Source: Allofournierella massiliensis
GTDB lineage: Bacteria; Bacillota; Clostridia; Oscillospirales; Ruminococcaceae
Assembly: GCF_021531255.1 (NCBI RefSeq)
Contig: NZ_JAFBIO010000006.1
Span: 1 to 64,000 of the forward strand
Length of the DNA: 64,000 nucleotides
Direction of reading: 5' to 3'
This document shows positions 8,619 to 17,429 of this stretch, piece by piece (position 1 is the first letter of the stretch; every line of letters begins with the position of its first letter). The notes below the pieces were generated by a model, which did not search any database, was not told where the DNA came from, and was given only the letters and a program-made list of their open reading frames with translations. Both the position numbers and the translations under genes were made by a program.

Positions 8619-10244
8619 TTATTCGGTGGGCGCGGTCTTGACCACCAGCACCCCGTCAATCACCTGGGTGCAGCCGCTCTCCGGCCAGGCGGGCATGGCC
8701 TGGAATTCTTCACTGCCCCATACAGCTTCGATCTGATCGCCTTCGGCCCAGTCCATCTGAAGCCCGCCCCAGGTGTAAAGCGCCTGCAGGAAGGGATATA
8801 CCTCATAGAGGCGCACGCCGTTCATGCCGGTCATTCCGGTCAGATCTCCCATCTTCCGTTCATCCTGCGTGAGTGCGTAGGTGTTGGAGATCATTAGGGG
8901 CAGATCCGAAGAAAAACCTTCTGTCTGCTGGATGCGGTCGGTCAGGCGGACGATCAGGCTGTAGGTGCGCTCATATTGGTACTGCATGTTCAGATAGCCC
9001 CGGTTTGTGTGCAGACTCCAGCCGCCGCAGAGCAGGGCGCAGGCAAGAACCGGCAGAGCAGGGAACCAGGCGGAAAAAAGTCCGCCTCCGGTTCGGAGCA
9101 ATGCCTGAACCAGCGCCAGTAAAAACAAAAGAGGGAGCAGTGCCGAGTAACGCATCAGGGCGTGATAGTTCACATCCGCAGTAAGTGCGGATACAATATT
9201 GACGCCCAAAGGTACCAGGCAAAGCAGGAGCAGCAGGCAGGGCAGCTTCCACCAGCTTTTCCAGAGCCTGCGGATATAGATCAGCCAGACCAGCAGGACG
9301 CCGGCAGAAACCCAGCATACAACCAGCATACGGGCACAGAGGGCGCTGCCCGCCCAGGCGGGAAGCTCTCCGAACAGATAGTTCAGCCCGTCCCGCCAGG
9401 CCCGGTATATCAGGTACAGCTGATTCAAAAGCCAATCCGGACTCAGGGAAAAACCGGAGCCGCTCAAGGCCGAGATTCCCTGATAACTGCTGAGGGACTG
9501 GCCGGAAGCGGCCAACCGCCATTGCAGCATCCCGTAATAAAAGGCAAACCCCAACAGGCAGGCCAGCCCCATGCGGACGAGGGAAAAGAAAAAGGGAAAT
9601 GGCCGCTCAGGCTCTCGACCGGTGACAAGATCCAGGCAGGGAAGCAGGCAGAACAACACCAGAGCCACGGAAAAATAGGCCTGGTACAGCCCCATGGAGC
9701 AGCCCAGAAAAACCGCGCCCAGGGCAAGCCAAAACCAGCCGGCCGGGCCGGAAACTTTTTTGCGCAGGCACCATACGCCCGCAAGGCTGAAGAAAAGGGC
9801 CGCAAAAAAACCGTCAGACATGTAAATATAGGTCAAGCTGCTGCCTACAGTGGGAAACACGGCGCACATGACCCCGGCCAGCCCGGCCAAAAGGGGATTT
9901 TTCAGAGAAAAAAACTCCACCAGCAAAACTGCGCAGACAGACAGATATACCAGGCTGAGCAGCCCGGTGAACCAGGGCAGCATGGCGGGGGAATGTAGGT
10001 CACAGACCCAGGCCAGAAGCCACCGGCCCTGGCTGGTCAGATCCTGGCTGCGGAAAAAAGTAAAAGGGGAATCGCTGTTGGGCAGCATATTGGTGAGAAT
10101 GTAGAGATGGCAAAGCAATCCCCCAAAGAAGGCCGAAAAAAACGCGGCACGACGATGGATAGGATGGAAAAGCTGTAAAAAGCGGCGGAGCAGGGCCTCG
10201 GGAGTATATACCGGCCTCTGTACCAGGGTGGCAGGCTGAGACAT
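8619..10244 (-). CDS. GtrII-like polytopic membrane glycosyltransferase
   Basis: 541 aa with about ten hydrophobic segments over residues ~40-420 and a soluble C-terminal ~120 residues. The first predicted extracellular stretch (TNMLPNSDSPFTFFRSQDLTSQGRWLLAW) has the Asp and GRW features of the glucosyltransferase GtrII family (GT-C-like), which transfers sugar from a polyprenyl-phosphate donor to a surface polymer. The required donor enzyme would be a GtrB-type GT2; one is at 38.1 kb. It is first in the leftward group with tsaE and tsaB. Assignment is by topology and motif only. Confidence 0.7.
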   Translation of the reverse strand: MSQPATLVQRPVYTPEALLRRFLQLFHPIHRRAAFFSAFFGGLLCHLYILTNMLPNSDSPFTFFRSQDLTSQGRWLLAWVCDLHSPAMLPWFTGLLSLVYLSVCAVLLVEFFSLKNPLLAGLAGVMCAVFPTVGSSLTYIYMSDGFFAALFFSLAGVWCLRKKVSGPAGWFWLALGAVFLGCSMGLYQAYFSVALVLFCLLPCLDLVTGREPERPFPFFFSLVRMGLACLLGFAFYYGMLQWRLAASGQSLSSYQGISALSGSGFSLSPDWLLNQLYLIYRAWRDGLNYLFGELPAWAGSALCARMLVVCWVSAGVLLVWLIYIRRLWKSWWKLPCLLLLLCLVPLGVNIVSALTADVNYHALMRYSALLPLLFLLALVQALLRTGGGLFSAWFPALPVLACALLCGGWSLHTNRGYLNMQYQYERTYSLIVRLTDRIQQTEGFSSDLPLMISNTYALTQDERKMGDLTGMTGMNGVRLYEVYPFLQALYTWGGLQMDWAEGDQIEAVWGSEEFQAMPAWPESGCTQVIDGVLVVKTAPTE

Positions 10245-10318
10245 GGCGTTCCTTTCTGCGGCAGTGCCGGAACATTCTTTTCCGAAAGGGAAAAGAAAAC
10301 TTTACACATTGCAGCACA

Positions 10319-10347
10319 ATTATAGCATATGCCGTCGCTTTTGGCAA
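10319..10347 (-). promoter_or_regulatory. Promoter for the leftward gtrII-tsaE-tsaB group
   Basis: Minus strand: TTGCCA (10342-10347), 17-base spacer, TATAAT (10319-10324), with TGC before the -10 (extended -10). It lies 75 bases before the GtrII-like start. Confidence 0.75.
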
Positions 10348-10393
10348 AAGGGGAGAAGGGGCAAAAGCAACGGAAATACGTGCCAATATCAGG

Positions 10394-10422
10394 TTGCCCA
10401 AGGAAGAAATGATTGGTATAAT
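10394..10422 (+). promoter_or_regulatory. Promoter for thioesterase-methyltransferase operon
   Basis: TTGCCC (10394-10399), 17-base spacer, TATAAT (10417-10422), with an extended -10 (TGG-TATAAT). The leader is about 30 nt. Confidence 0.75.
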
Positions 10423-10461
10423 GGCTTCAGAAAAAAGTGGAGGCCAAATAAGGAGGCAGTG

Positions 10462-10866
10462 ATGGAAAACAGCGTTTACACAGCTCAGGTAGAAAAAGCC
10501 AATGAGCAGAACCCTTTCATGAAGCACAACGGTATCCGGGCCATCTGGCTGGATGAAAGACAAGCCCGGGTGGAGGCACAGATCGGCCCCGGTTCCCTCA
10601 ATGCTATGGGCACCGTACATGGCGGACTGATGATGGCGGCGGCGGAAATTGCCTGCGGGCTTCTGGTGCGCAGTGACGGGCGGAAGTATGTGACCCTGGA
10701 TTCCTCTTTCCGCTTTCTGCGCTCCAGTACGGCGGAACGGATCGAGGCTCGGGCCGAACGGGTCAAGGGCGGCCGCGCCGTGAGCTTTGCCCGGGCCCAG
10801 GTGGTCGAGCCGGACACCGGCCGGCTTCTGGCCGAGGGGGATTTTACCTTCTACTGCCTGGAGTGA
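10462..10866 (+). CDS. PaaI-type hotdog-fold acyl-CoA thioesterase
   Basis: 134 aa. The ATG at 10462 is set by AGGAGG 6 bases upstream; the open frame extends further left but lies upstream of the promoter. The hotdog core shows LNAMGTVHGGLMMAAAEIACG (HGG..x..AE, the PaaI catalytic helix) and VTLDSSFRFLRSS. Members hydrolyse acyl-CoA thioesters, often aryl-acyl-CoA, as tetramers; the substrate cannot be predicted. It is followed 15 bases later by the SpoU methyltransferase. Confidence 0.88.
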   Translation: MENSVYTAQVEKANEQNPFMKHNGIRAIWLDERQARVEAQIGPGSLNAMGTVHGGLMMAAAEIACGLLVRSDGRKYVTLDSSFRFLRSSTAERIEARAERVKGGRAVSFARAQVVEPDTGRLLAEGDFTFYCLE

Positions 10867-10881
10867 GAGGAGAGATAGGGA

Positions 10882-11709
10882 ATGGCCCAGATCATAGAAA
10901 TCAAGGACTTCGGTCAGCCGGAGCTGGACCTGTTTGCCCGGCTCACGGAAAATCAGCTCCGCAACCGGCTGGAACCGGAGAAAGGCATCTTTATTGCGGA
11001 AAGTCCCAAGGTGATCCGCACCGCCCTGGAGGCGGGCTGCGAGCCGGTGGCCCTGCTGATGGAGGAAAGGCATCTGGAAGGCCAGGGAGCCGAACTGATC
11101 CGGCTTTGCGGGGAGATACCGGTCTACACCGGCCAGCGGCAGCTGCTGGCAGAGCTTACCGGCTACGCCCTCACCCGGGGAATTTTGTGCGCCATGCGCC
11201 GGCCCCGCTCCCTGACGCCGGAAGAGGCCTGCCAGGGCGCCCGGCGGGTGGCTGTGCTGGAAAATCTGGTGGATTCCACCAATATGGGGGCGATTTTCCG
11301 GTCGGCTGCCGCACTGAATATGGATGCGGTGCTCCTTACCCCCTCCTGCAGCGACCCTTTGAACCGGAGAGCCGTGCGGGTGAGTATGGGCACGGTGTTC
11401 CAGATCCCCTGGGCCCGTCTGGGCCAGGAACCTGGCTCCTGGCCGGAGCAGGGGATGGCCAGGCTGAGGGGGATGGGCTTTAAAACCATGGCCATGGCCC
11501 TCAGCAAGGAGGCCCTGGATCTGCGGGACCCCCGCCTGGCGGCAGAAGAAAAACTGGCGGTAATTCTGGGGACAGAGGGGGACGGGCTGGCCCGCAGTAC
11601 CATTGCGGATTGCGATTATACCGTCTGCATCCCCATGGCCCATGGGGTGGATTCTCTCAATGTAGCGGCGGCCTCCGCCGTGGCTTTCTGGCAGTTGGGA
11701 AACCGGTGA
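10882..11709 (+). CDS. TrmH/SpoU-family RNA 2'-O-methyltransferase
   Basis: 275 aa. Residues ~10-105 are the N-terminal substrate-binding (L30e-like) domain and ~115-275 the SPOUT domain with a deep trefoil knot. All three SpoU motifs are visible: motif 1 LENLVDSTNMGAIFRSAA, motif 2 AVILGTEGDGL, and motif 3 CIPMAHGVDSLNVAAASAV. Members methylate a ribose 2'-OH in rRNA or tRNA using AdoMet. The exact RNA target is not evident, and RlmB-like and tRNA-type members share these motifs. It is second gene of the operon and ends before a strong terminator. Confidence 0.9.
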   Translation: MAQIIEIKDFGQPELDLFARLTENQLRNRLEPEKGIFIAESPKVIRTALEAGCEPVALLMEERHLEGQGAELIRLCGEIPVYTGQRQLLAELTGYALTRGILCAMRRPRSLTPEEACQGARRVAVLENLVDSTNMGAIFRSAAALNMDAVLLTPSCSDPLNRRAVRVSMGTVFQIPWARLGQEPGSWPEQGMARLRGMGFKTMAMALSKEALDLRDPRLAAEEKLAVILGTEGDGLARSTIADCDYTVCIPMAHGVDSLNVAAASAVAFWQLGNR

Positions 11710-11768
11710 AAAATTTGCCCGGGCGAAAAGAAGACCGAAAACTTCCCCAAGGCAAAAAAATATCCTGC

Positions 11769-11805
11769 AAAACAGGCGCATCCGATCCGCGGATGCGCCT
11801 GTTTT
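11769..11805 (+). terminator. Intrinsic terminator
   Basis: 15-base arms (11769-11783 and 11791-11805, AAAACAGGCGCATCC) downstream of the methyltransferase. Confidence 0.85.
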
Positions 11806-11888
11806 ACATTTTATCTGGTATGGCCCTTTTGGGATGCGGCAAAAGCCGGGAGGGCGCCAAGAGGGGAAAGACTTTCGGCCGACAGCTC

Positions 11889-11918
11889 TTGACAAGGAAG
11901 ACGATCCTCCCATATAGT
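11889..11918 (+). promoter_or_regulatory. Promoter of the marR-FUSC operon
   Basis: Perfect TTGACA (11889-11894), 18-base spacer, TATAGT (11913-11918). The -10 and start region lie inside a large palindrome. Confidence 0.75.
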
Positions 11919-11942
11919 TAACGTCGTTAACTATACGGGAGG
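11906..11942 (+). promoter_or_regulatory. 37-bp near-perfect palindromic operator
   Basis: Two 18-base arms (11906-11923 and 11925-11942) around a single central T match at 17 of 18 positions. The inner core TATAGTTAACG/CGTTAACTATA is perfect. It covers the spacer end, the -10 and the start site of the marR-FUSC promoter, and the first MarR codon is 25 bases further on. It is the probable binding site for the MarR dimer encoded next, i.e. autorepression. Confidence 0.8.
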
Positions 11943-11966
11943 GCTGTTTGAATGGAATGAACCGAG

Positions 11967-12398
11967 ATGATGCGCTGCCAGCAGCAGGTGCAGAAGATTA
12001 TGCGGGCGCTGCTGCCGGCGCACAAATCGCTGCTGACAGGGAGCGAGTGCGAACTTCTGGCGCACCTGTATTTTAGGCCGGACCAGAATACGCCCATTTT
12101 GCTCAGCCAGAGCAGCGGAATGAAAAAAGAGGCGGTGAGCCGCTGCCTGAAATCGTTGCATGAAAAGAATTGTATACGCAAGCAGAGGCAGCCATCGGAT
12201 GAGCGGAGCTATCAGCTTTTTATTACCGAAACGGGCCTTGCCGAGCTGAAGAAAGGGTACGAAAGTATTTTGCAGCCCTTCTATGATTTGTGGCGTAGCG
12301 CCGGCGAAGAGTTTGAAGCATTTATGCGCTGCGCGGATGCACTCGCTGCCCGTATGGATAAGGAACAGGAGATTTCCCATGGTGATGAAGTTTTATGA
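11967..12398 (+). CDS. MarR-family transcriptional regulator
   Basis: 143 aa. Residues ~25-95 form a winged helix: a recognition helix in SSGMKKEAVSRCLKSLHEKN and a wing with KQRQPSDERSYQLFITETG, the Asp-Arg of the MarR wing being present. Flanking helices provide the dimer interface. The start at 11967 has a poor Shine-Dalgarno. The downstream FUSC gene overlaps by 20 bases, so the pair is translationally coupled. A palindromic operator lies over its promoter, suggesting ligand-relieved repression of the adjacent membrane transporter. Confidence 0.9.
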   Translation: MMRCQQQVQKIMRALLPAHKSLLTGSECELLAHLYFRPDQNTPILLSQSSGMKKEAVSRCLKSLHEKNCIRKQRQPSDERSYQLFITETGLAELKKGYESILQPFYDLWRSAGEEFEAFMRCADALAARMDKEQEISHGDEVL

Positions 12399-13337
12399 CG
12401 CGCTGCAGCTGGACCCTGCGATTCTGAAGCGAAAAATTGCCGATTGTGGCGGCAGGCGGCAAAAGGCGTATTATTGGGCGGCCATGGCGCTGCGGTCGGT
12501 TTTGATTGTGGCCTTTGCGGGGGGTTCATCAGCGCCTTATCCGCCGTGTTCGGCGCCGATAACACCCCCATGGCGGTGGCGTTGTTCTGTATTCTGCTGA
12601 GCGTCCGCTTTGTGAACTTTGAGTATTGCATCGGGGATTCCCTTCTGGCTCTGGCCGCTGTACTGGCCATTTTGGTGCTGGCGCCGGCGGCAGCGGTGTT
12701 ATTTCCGCCGGTATTTTTGATCCCGCTGCATTTCCTTGCTTTTTTTGCCCTGCTCTTCCTGACTGCCCAAAGACCCGAAATGGGAAATGGAGGCCTGTAC
12801 AGTTTTGCCTATATCTATCTGACGGGCAATCCGGTGCTGGGAGAAGCTCTGGTGCGCTGCGGGTTGCTTGCCTTGACGGAGTATCTGCTCTGTGGGGCGA
12901 TTCTGGTACTCAAACATCGGAATCGGCACACCGGGATCCGGTTCGGGGATGTGGTGAAAAACTTTGTTCCCTGCGGGCCGCTTTGCCTGTGGCAGCTTCG
13001 CATGGCGCTGGGAGTAAGCCTGATCCTGTCTGCCGGGCAGATCTTCCGTGTGGAACGGTTTATGTGGATGGGCTTTGCCTGTGCTTCGCTGCTCTCGGAA
13101 TATCCCTACTCTTCCCGTGTTTCCCTTCGGTTTTGGCAGCGGATACAGGGGGCTATTGTGGGCTCCTGCGCATTTTTGATCCTGTACCTTGTCATGCCGC
13201 AGTCCCTTCGCCCGTTGATGGGGCCGATGGGAGGTCTTTGCCTGGGATTTTGCACCGATTATCGGTACAAGACCGCCATGAACTGTTTTGGGGCACTGAT
13301 GCTGGCAGCCTTCAGATTTCAGCCGGATCTGGAATAA
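12379..13337 (+). pseudogene. FUSC-family membrane transporter, frameshifted in a G tract
   Basis: It starts at ATG 12379 (MVMKFYDALQLDPAILKRK) with AGGAG 7 bases upstream. After residue ~48 the frame breaks: the run of six G at 12519-12524 gives AFAGG then nonsense, and adding one G restores GGFISALSAVFGADNTPMAV and the rest. Restored length is 319 aa. There are several hydrophobic segments in two blocks (~30-150 and ~205-310) and a central soluble loop (LKHRNRHTGIRFGDVVKNF), the FUSC/aromatic-acid-exporter arrangement. Pairing with MarR supports efflux of a small toxic compound. Read as is, the gene gives a ~74-aa peptide. It could be phase variation, decay or a base-calling error. Confidence 0.7.
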
Positions 13338-13455
13338 GAACAAAGCCGGGAATGAGCTGCCGAAATCGGGGAAGAACGTTTTTGAGGAGCGCTCAAAATA
13401 CCTGATATGTCTGCCCGGAACAAACACGGAAGCAAGGCCGCAAAATAAAAAAAGA

Positions 13456-13496
13456 AAACCCCCGCACATTTCCCCAAAAGGAATGTGCGGGGGTTT
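13456..13496. terminator. Bidirectional intrinsic terminator
   Basis: 15-base perfect arms (13456-13470 and 13482-13496, AAACCCCCGCACATT) with T/A-rich flanks, between the convergent FUSC and ppdK genes. Confidence 0.88.
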
Positions 13497-13611
13497 ATTT
13501 TTAGCTGTTGACCTCAGCAGTCAGATCCTGCCGTCCTGCGGCTTTATGCCGCAGCCAAGGGAGCGGGAAGGCGCCTGGCCTTCCCGGCAACCCGAAGGAA
13601 AAAGCAGATTC

Positions 13612-16278
13612 TTACTTGCGGGGGTTCTTGATAGCAGCCTGACCGGCAGCCAGACGAGCGATGGGCACACGGAAGGGAGAGCAGCTCACGTAATCCAGGC
13701 CGATGTTGTGGCAGAACTCCACGCTGGAGGGGTCGCCGCCATGCTCGCCGCAGATGCCCAGACCCAGGTTGGGGTTGGTGGCGCGGCCGTCGACAGCAGC
13801 CATCTTGACCAGCTTGCCCACGCCGATCTGATCCAGGTGCTGGAACGGATCGCTCTCGTAGATCTTGTGGTCGTAGTAAGCGCCCAGGAACTTGGCGGCG
13901 TCGTCACGGCTGAAGCCGAAGGTCATCTGGGTCAGGTCGTTGGTGCCGAAGCTGAAGAAGTCAGCTTCCTTGGCGATCTCACCGGCAGTCAGGGCAGCAC
14001 GGGGGATCTCGATCATGGTGCCGACCTCATACTTCATGTCCAGACCGGACTCGGCGATCAGCTTGTCCGCAGTGGCAACCACCACGTCCTTGACGAACTT
14101 CAGCTCTTTCTTGTCGCCAACCAGGGGGATCATGATATGGGGAACGATCAGCTCGCCCTTCTCCTTGCTCACGTTGATGGCAGCGGTGATCACAGCCACA
14201 GTCTGCATCTCAGCGATCTCGGGGTAGGTCACAGCCAGACGGCAGCCGCGGTGGCCCATCATGGGGTTGAACTCATGCAGGCTCTCCACGATGTTGGTCA
14301 GCTCTTCGGCGGTGATGCCCATGTCGGCAGCCAGATCCGCGATCTCCTCAGCCTTGGTGGGCAGGAACTCGTGGAGAGGGGGATCCAGGTAACGGATGGT
14401 CATGGGACGGGTGCCCATGATGCGGTACATGGCCTCGAAGTCGCTCTGCTGATAGGGCTCAACCTTGGCCAGAGCCTTCTTGCGGTCCTCCACAGTACGG
14501 GCGCAGATCATCTCACGCACGGCCTTGATACGGTCGGCAGCGAAGAACATATGCTCGGTACGGCACAGGCCAATGCCCTCGGCGCCCATGTCCACAGCGT
14601 TCTGGGCGTCGGTGGGGTTGTCGGCGTTGGTGAACACCTGAATCTGACGGGCAGCGTCAGCCCAGCCCATGAATCTCTGCAGGTAGGGGTTCTCGGTGGC
14701 AGCAACGGTGGCGATCTGGCCAGCGTAGATGTTGCCGGTGGAGCCGTCGATGGAGATCCAGTCACCCTCGGTGAACTTGTGGCCGTTGATCTCGAAGGTC
14801 TTGGCCTCGTAGTCGACCTTCACATCGTTGTCGTTGCCGCAGCCGGAAACGCAGCAGGTGCCCATGCCGCGGGCAACCACGGCGGCGTGGCTGGTCATAC
14901 CGCCGCGCACAGTCAGGATGCCCTGAGAAACCTGCATGCCCACGATATCCTCGGGGCTGGTCTCCAGACGGACCAGAACAACCTTGGGCATTTCCTTGGA
15001 AGCAACCTTGGCCTCGGCGTCCTCAGCGGAGAAGACGATCTGGCCGCAGGCAGAACCGGGAGAAGCAGCCAGGCCCTTGCCGATGGCCTCAGCGGCCTTC
15101 AGGGCGGCGGCGTCAAACTGGGGATGCAGCAGGGTATCCAGCTGCTTGGGCTCCACGCGCAGGACAGCCTCCTGCTCGGTGATCATGCCCTCGTCCACCA
15201 GGTCGATGGCGATCTTCAGAGCGGCCTGAGCGGTACGCTTGCCGTTACGGGTCTGCAGCATGAAGAGCTTGCCATCCTCGATGGTGAACTCCATATCCTG
15301 CATGTCGCGGAAGTACTTCTCCAGACGGGTAGCAATCTCCACGAACTGGTCGTACACCTCAGGCATCTGCTCCTGCAGGTGGCTGATGGGGGAAGGAGTA
15401 CGCACGCCGGCAACCACGTCTTCGCCCTGGGCGTTGATCAGGTACTCGCCCATCAGCTTGTGCTCGCCGGTAGCGGGGTTACGGGTGAAGGCCACGCCGG
15501 TGCCGCTGCGCATGCCGCTGTTGCCGAAAGCCATCTGCTGCACGTTGACAGCAGTGCCCCACTCGTAGGGGATCTCGTTCATCTTGCGGTACACGTTGGC
15601 GCGGGGGTTATCCCAGGAACGGAACACGGCCTTGACGGCGCCGATCAGCTGCTCCTTGGGATCCTGGGGGAACTCGGTGCCCTGATGCTCGCGGTAGATG
15701 TTCTTGAACTCCACCACCAGCTCCTTCAGGTCCTCGGCGGTCAGCTCGATGTCCTGCTTCACGCCCTTGCGCTCCTTCATGGCGTCGATGCGCTCCTCGA
15801 AGAAGCTCTTGCCCACTTCCATAACCACGTCGGAATACATCTGGATGAAACGGCGGTAGGAGTCATAGGCAAAACGGGGGTTGTTGGTCTTCTTGGCCAG
15901 GCCTTCCACAGCCTCGTCGTTCAGGCCCAGGTTCAGGATGGTATCCATCATGCCGGGCATGGACATACGGGCGCCGGAACGCACGGAAACCAGCAGGGGG
16001 TTCTCCACGTCGCCGAACTTCTTGCCGGTGATCTTCTCCAGACCCTTCACATGCTCGAAGATGTCGGCGGTGATCTCAGCGTTGATCTCACGGCCGTCGG
16101 CATAGTACTGGGTGCAGGCCTCGGTGCTGATGGTGAAGCCCTGGGGAACAGGCATGCCGGCAGCGGTCATTTCCGCCAGACCGGCGCCCTTGCCGCCAAG
16201 AATGTTCTTCATGGTGGTCATGTCGCCGTTGAAGGCTTTGGTGCCTTCATCGAAAAAGTACAGATACTTTTTGCTCAT
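13612..16278 (-). CDS. ppdK: Pyruvate, phosphate dikinase
   Basis: 888 aa from ATG 16278 (MSKKYLYFFDEGTKAFNGDM) with GGAGG upstream. It interconverts pyruvate + ATP + Pi and PEP + AMP + PPi, the PPi-linked glycolytic step typical of anaerobic Clostridia. Domains in order: an N-terminal ATP-grasp-like nucleotide domain (ILGGKGAGLAEMTAAGMPVPQGF), a central phosphohistidine swivel domain with the catalytic His in GGMTSHAAVVARGMGTCCVSG (~450-465), and a C-terminal PEP/pyruvate TIM barrel (GTNDLTQMTFGFSRDDA, GICGEHGGDP, DYVSCSPFRVPIARLAAGQA). Length is family-typical (~875-890). It is monocistronic with its own promoter and terminator. Confidence 0.98.
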   Translation of the reverse strand: MSKKYLYFFDEGTKAFNGDMTTMKNILGGKGAGLAEMTAAGMPVPQGFTISTEACTQYYADGREINAEITADIFEHVKGLEKITGKKFGDVENPLLVSVRSGARMSMPGMMDTILNLGLNDEAVEGLAKKTNNPRFAYDSYRRFIQMYSDVVMEVGKSFFEERIDAMKERKGVKQDIELTAEDLKELVVEFKNIYREHQGTEFPQDPKEQLIGAVKAVFRSWDNPRANVYRKMNEIPYEWGTAVNVQQMAFGNSGMRSGTGVAFTRNPATGEHKLMGEYLINAQGEDVVAGVRTPSPISHLQEQMPEVYDQFVEIATRLEKYFRDMQDMEFTIEDGKLFMLQTRNGKRTAQAALKIAIDLVDEGMITEQEAVLRVEPKQLDTLLHPQFDAAALKAAEAIGKGLAASPGSACGQIVFSAEDAEAKVASKEMPKVVLVRLETSPEDIVGMQVSQGILTVRGGMTSHAAVVARGMGTCCVSGCGNDNDVKVDYEAKTFEINGHKFTEGDWISIDGSTGNIYAGQIATVAATENPYLQRFMGWADAARQIQVFTNADNPTDAQNAVDMGAEGIGLCRTEHMFFAADRIKAVREMICARTVEDRKKALAKVEPYQQSDFEAMYRIMGTRPMTIRYLDPPLHEFLPTKAEEIADLAADMGITAEELTNIVESLHEFNPMMGHRGCRLAVTYPEIAEMQTVAVITAAINVSKEKGELIVPHIMIPLVGDKKELKFVKDVVVATADKLIAESGLDMKYEVGTMIEIPRAALTAGEIAKEADFFSFGTNDLTQMTFGFSRDDAAKFLGAYYDHKIYESDPFQHLDQIGVGKLVKMAAVDGRATNPNLGLGICGEHGGDPSSVEFCHNIGLDYVSCSPFRVPIARLAAGQAAIKNPRK

Positions 16279-16346
16279 TACTCTACCTCCAAAGATTATT
16301 TCATCCAGCGGAAAAATCCGCAAAAATGGCACATAAAAATAAGCAT

Positions 16347-16376
16347 ATTATATGCGTACTTATTATAACAAACCAA
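16347..16376 (-). promoter_or_regulatory. Promoter for ppdK
   Basis: Minus strand: TTGGTT (16371-16376), 18-base spacer, TATAAT (16347-16352), in an AT-rich stretch unlike the surrounding DNA. The divergent gap 16279-16640 holds this and the glmU promoter and nothing else I recognise. Confidence 0.6.
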
Positions 16377-16515
16377 CAGCCCGTATACTACTGTTTTTTT
16401 CCTGATTTTGAACAAGATTTGTCTTTAAAATATGTGCGTCTTGTTGCTTTTTCCCTTGCAAATATTTGAGATTTGAGTTACTTTATACTGGGTGGGAATT
16501 TTTATTTTTCCGCTC

Positions 16516-16544
16516 TTGTGAAAATACCCCGCATATATTACAAT
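16516..16544 (+). promoter_or_regulatory. Promoter for the glmU-pth-mfd group
   Basis: TTGTGA (16516-16521), 17-base spacer, TACAAT (16539-16544), about 90 bases before the GlmU-domain start. Confidence 0.6.
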
Positions 16545-16640
16545 AATAAGAGAGAGTGCTGGAAAGCCGGCCTCCGGGGAGCCGGAGAGCTGCCGGCAGA
16601 AGGGGCGGGCCCTGCCCGGCCCCATATAAGGAGGATCCCT

Positions 16641-17372
16641 ATGGAACAGAACGCCGCCGCGGCCCTGCAGGCCGCCGAGGAACAGTACAAAGCCGTTTTT
16701 GAAAAGCATCTTGCCGCCGGGGTGCGCTTTATCTCCCGGGATGTATACATTGACCCGGAGGTGGAGATCGCGCCGGGGGCCACCATTCTGCCCGGTACCA
16801 TCCTGCGGGGCAAAACGGTCATCGGGCCAGACTGCGTCATCGGCCCCCACAGCCTTTTGGAAAACACGGTGGTAGGCGCGGGCAGCACGGTGAATGCCAG
16901 CCAGGTGTATGATTCCCGGCTGGGCGAAAAATCCGCCGTGGGCCCCTTTGCCCATATCCGGGTGGGCACCGTCACCGCAAAGGGGGTACACCTGGGCGCC
17001 TTTGTGGAAACCAAGAATTCTAACTTTGGGGAAGGATGCGCCGTCAGCCATCTGACCTATCTGGGCGACAGCGATGTGGGTGAATACTGCAACTTCGGTT
17101 GCGGCACCGTCACCTGCAACTACGACGGGGTGGGCAAGTACCGCACCGAGATCGGCGACTATGTCTTTATCGGCTGCAACACCAATCTGGTGGCGCCGGT
17201 GAAGGTGGGCGACGGGGCCTATACCGCCGCCGGCAGCACCATCACCGGGGAGGTGCCCGCCGGGGCGCTGGCAGTGGCCCGCAGCCGGCAGAAGAACATC
17301 GAGGGCTATGCAGCCAAAAAGCTGACCCCTTATATTGCCAAAAAGAAGAAAAAGAAGGAAGAAGGCTGCTGA
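16641..17372 (+). CDS. Stand-alone GlmU-type glucosamine-1-phosphate acetyltransferase domain
   Basis: 243 aa from ATG 16641, set by AGGAGG 7 bases upstream. The protein is only the C-terminal half of GlmU: the connecting helix (LQAAEEQYKAVFEKHLAAGV) then a left-handed beta-helix of hexapeptide repeats. It keeps the acetyl-transfer His region SHLTYLGDSDVGE, the CoA-binding NFGCGTVTCNYDG and AGSTITGEVPAGALAVARSRQ. The N-terminal uridylyltransferase domain with its LAAGxGTRM loop is absent, and the 361 bases upstream do not encode it. It should convert glucosamine-1-P to GlcNAc-1-P, with another protein making UDP-GlcNAc. The tail is very basic (AKKKKKKEEGC). Position before pth and mfd matches the usual Firmicutes glmU-prs-pth-mfd order minus prs. 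Confidence 0.88.
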   Translation: MEQNAAAALQAAEEQYKAVFEKHLAAGVRFISRDVYIDPEVEIAPGATILPGTILRGKTVIGPDCVIGPHSLLENTVVGAGSTVNASQVYDSRLGEKSAVGPFAHIRVGTVTAKGVHLGAFVETKNSNFGEGCAVSHLTYLGDSDVGEYCNFGCGTVTCNYDGVGKYRTEIGDYVFIGCNTNLVAPVKVGDGAYTAAGSTITGEVPAGALAVARSRQKNIEGYAAKKLTPYIAKKKKKKEEGC

Positions 17373-17386
17373 AAAACAGCCAAAAG

Positions 17387-17413
17387 GAAGGCGGCGGAGT
17401 TTCCGCCGCCTTC
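17387..17413 (+). other. GC-rich intercistronic hairpin
   Basis: Perfect 12-base arms (GAAGGCGGCGGA) with a 3-base loop between the GlmU-domain gene and pth. There is no T tract, so it is more likely an RNA-stability or processing element than a terminator. Confidence 0.55.
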
Positions 17414-17429
17414 TGTGGGAAAGAGCACT

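Noticed and set aside
13483-16368. 961-aa plus-strand frame opposite ppdK
   Set aside because: Antisense shadow of ppdK; no Shine-Dalgarno or known domain.
17387-17413. Terminator between the GlmU-domain gene and pth
   Set aside because: A perfect hairpin but no T tract, and pth needs read-through from the glmU promoter.
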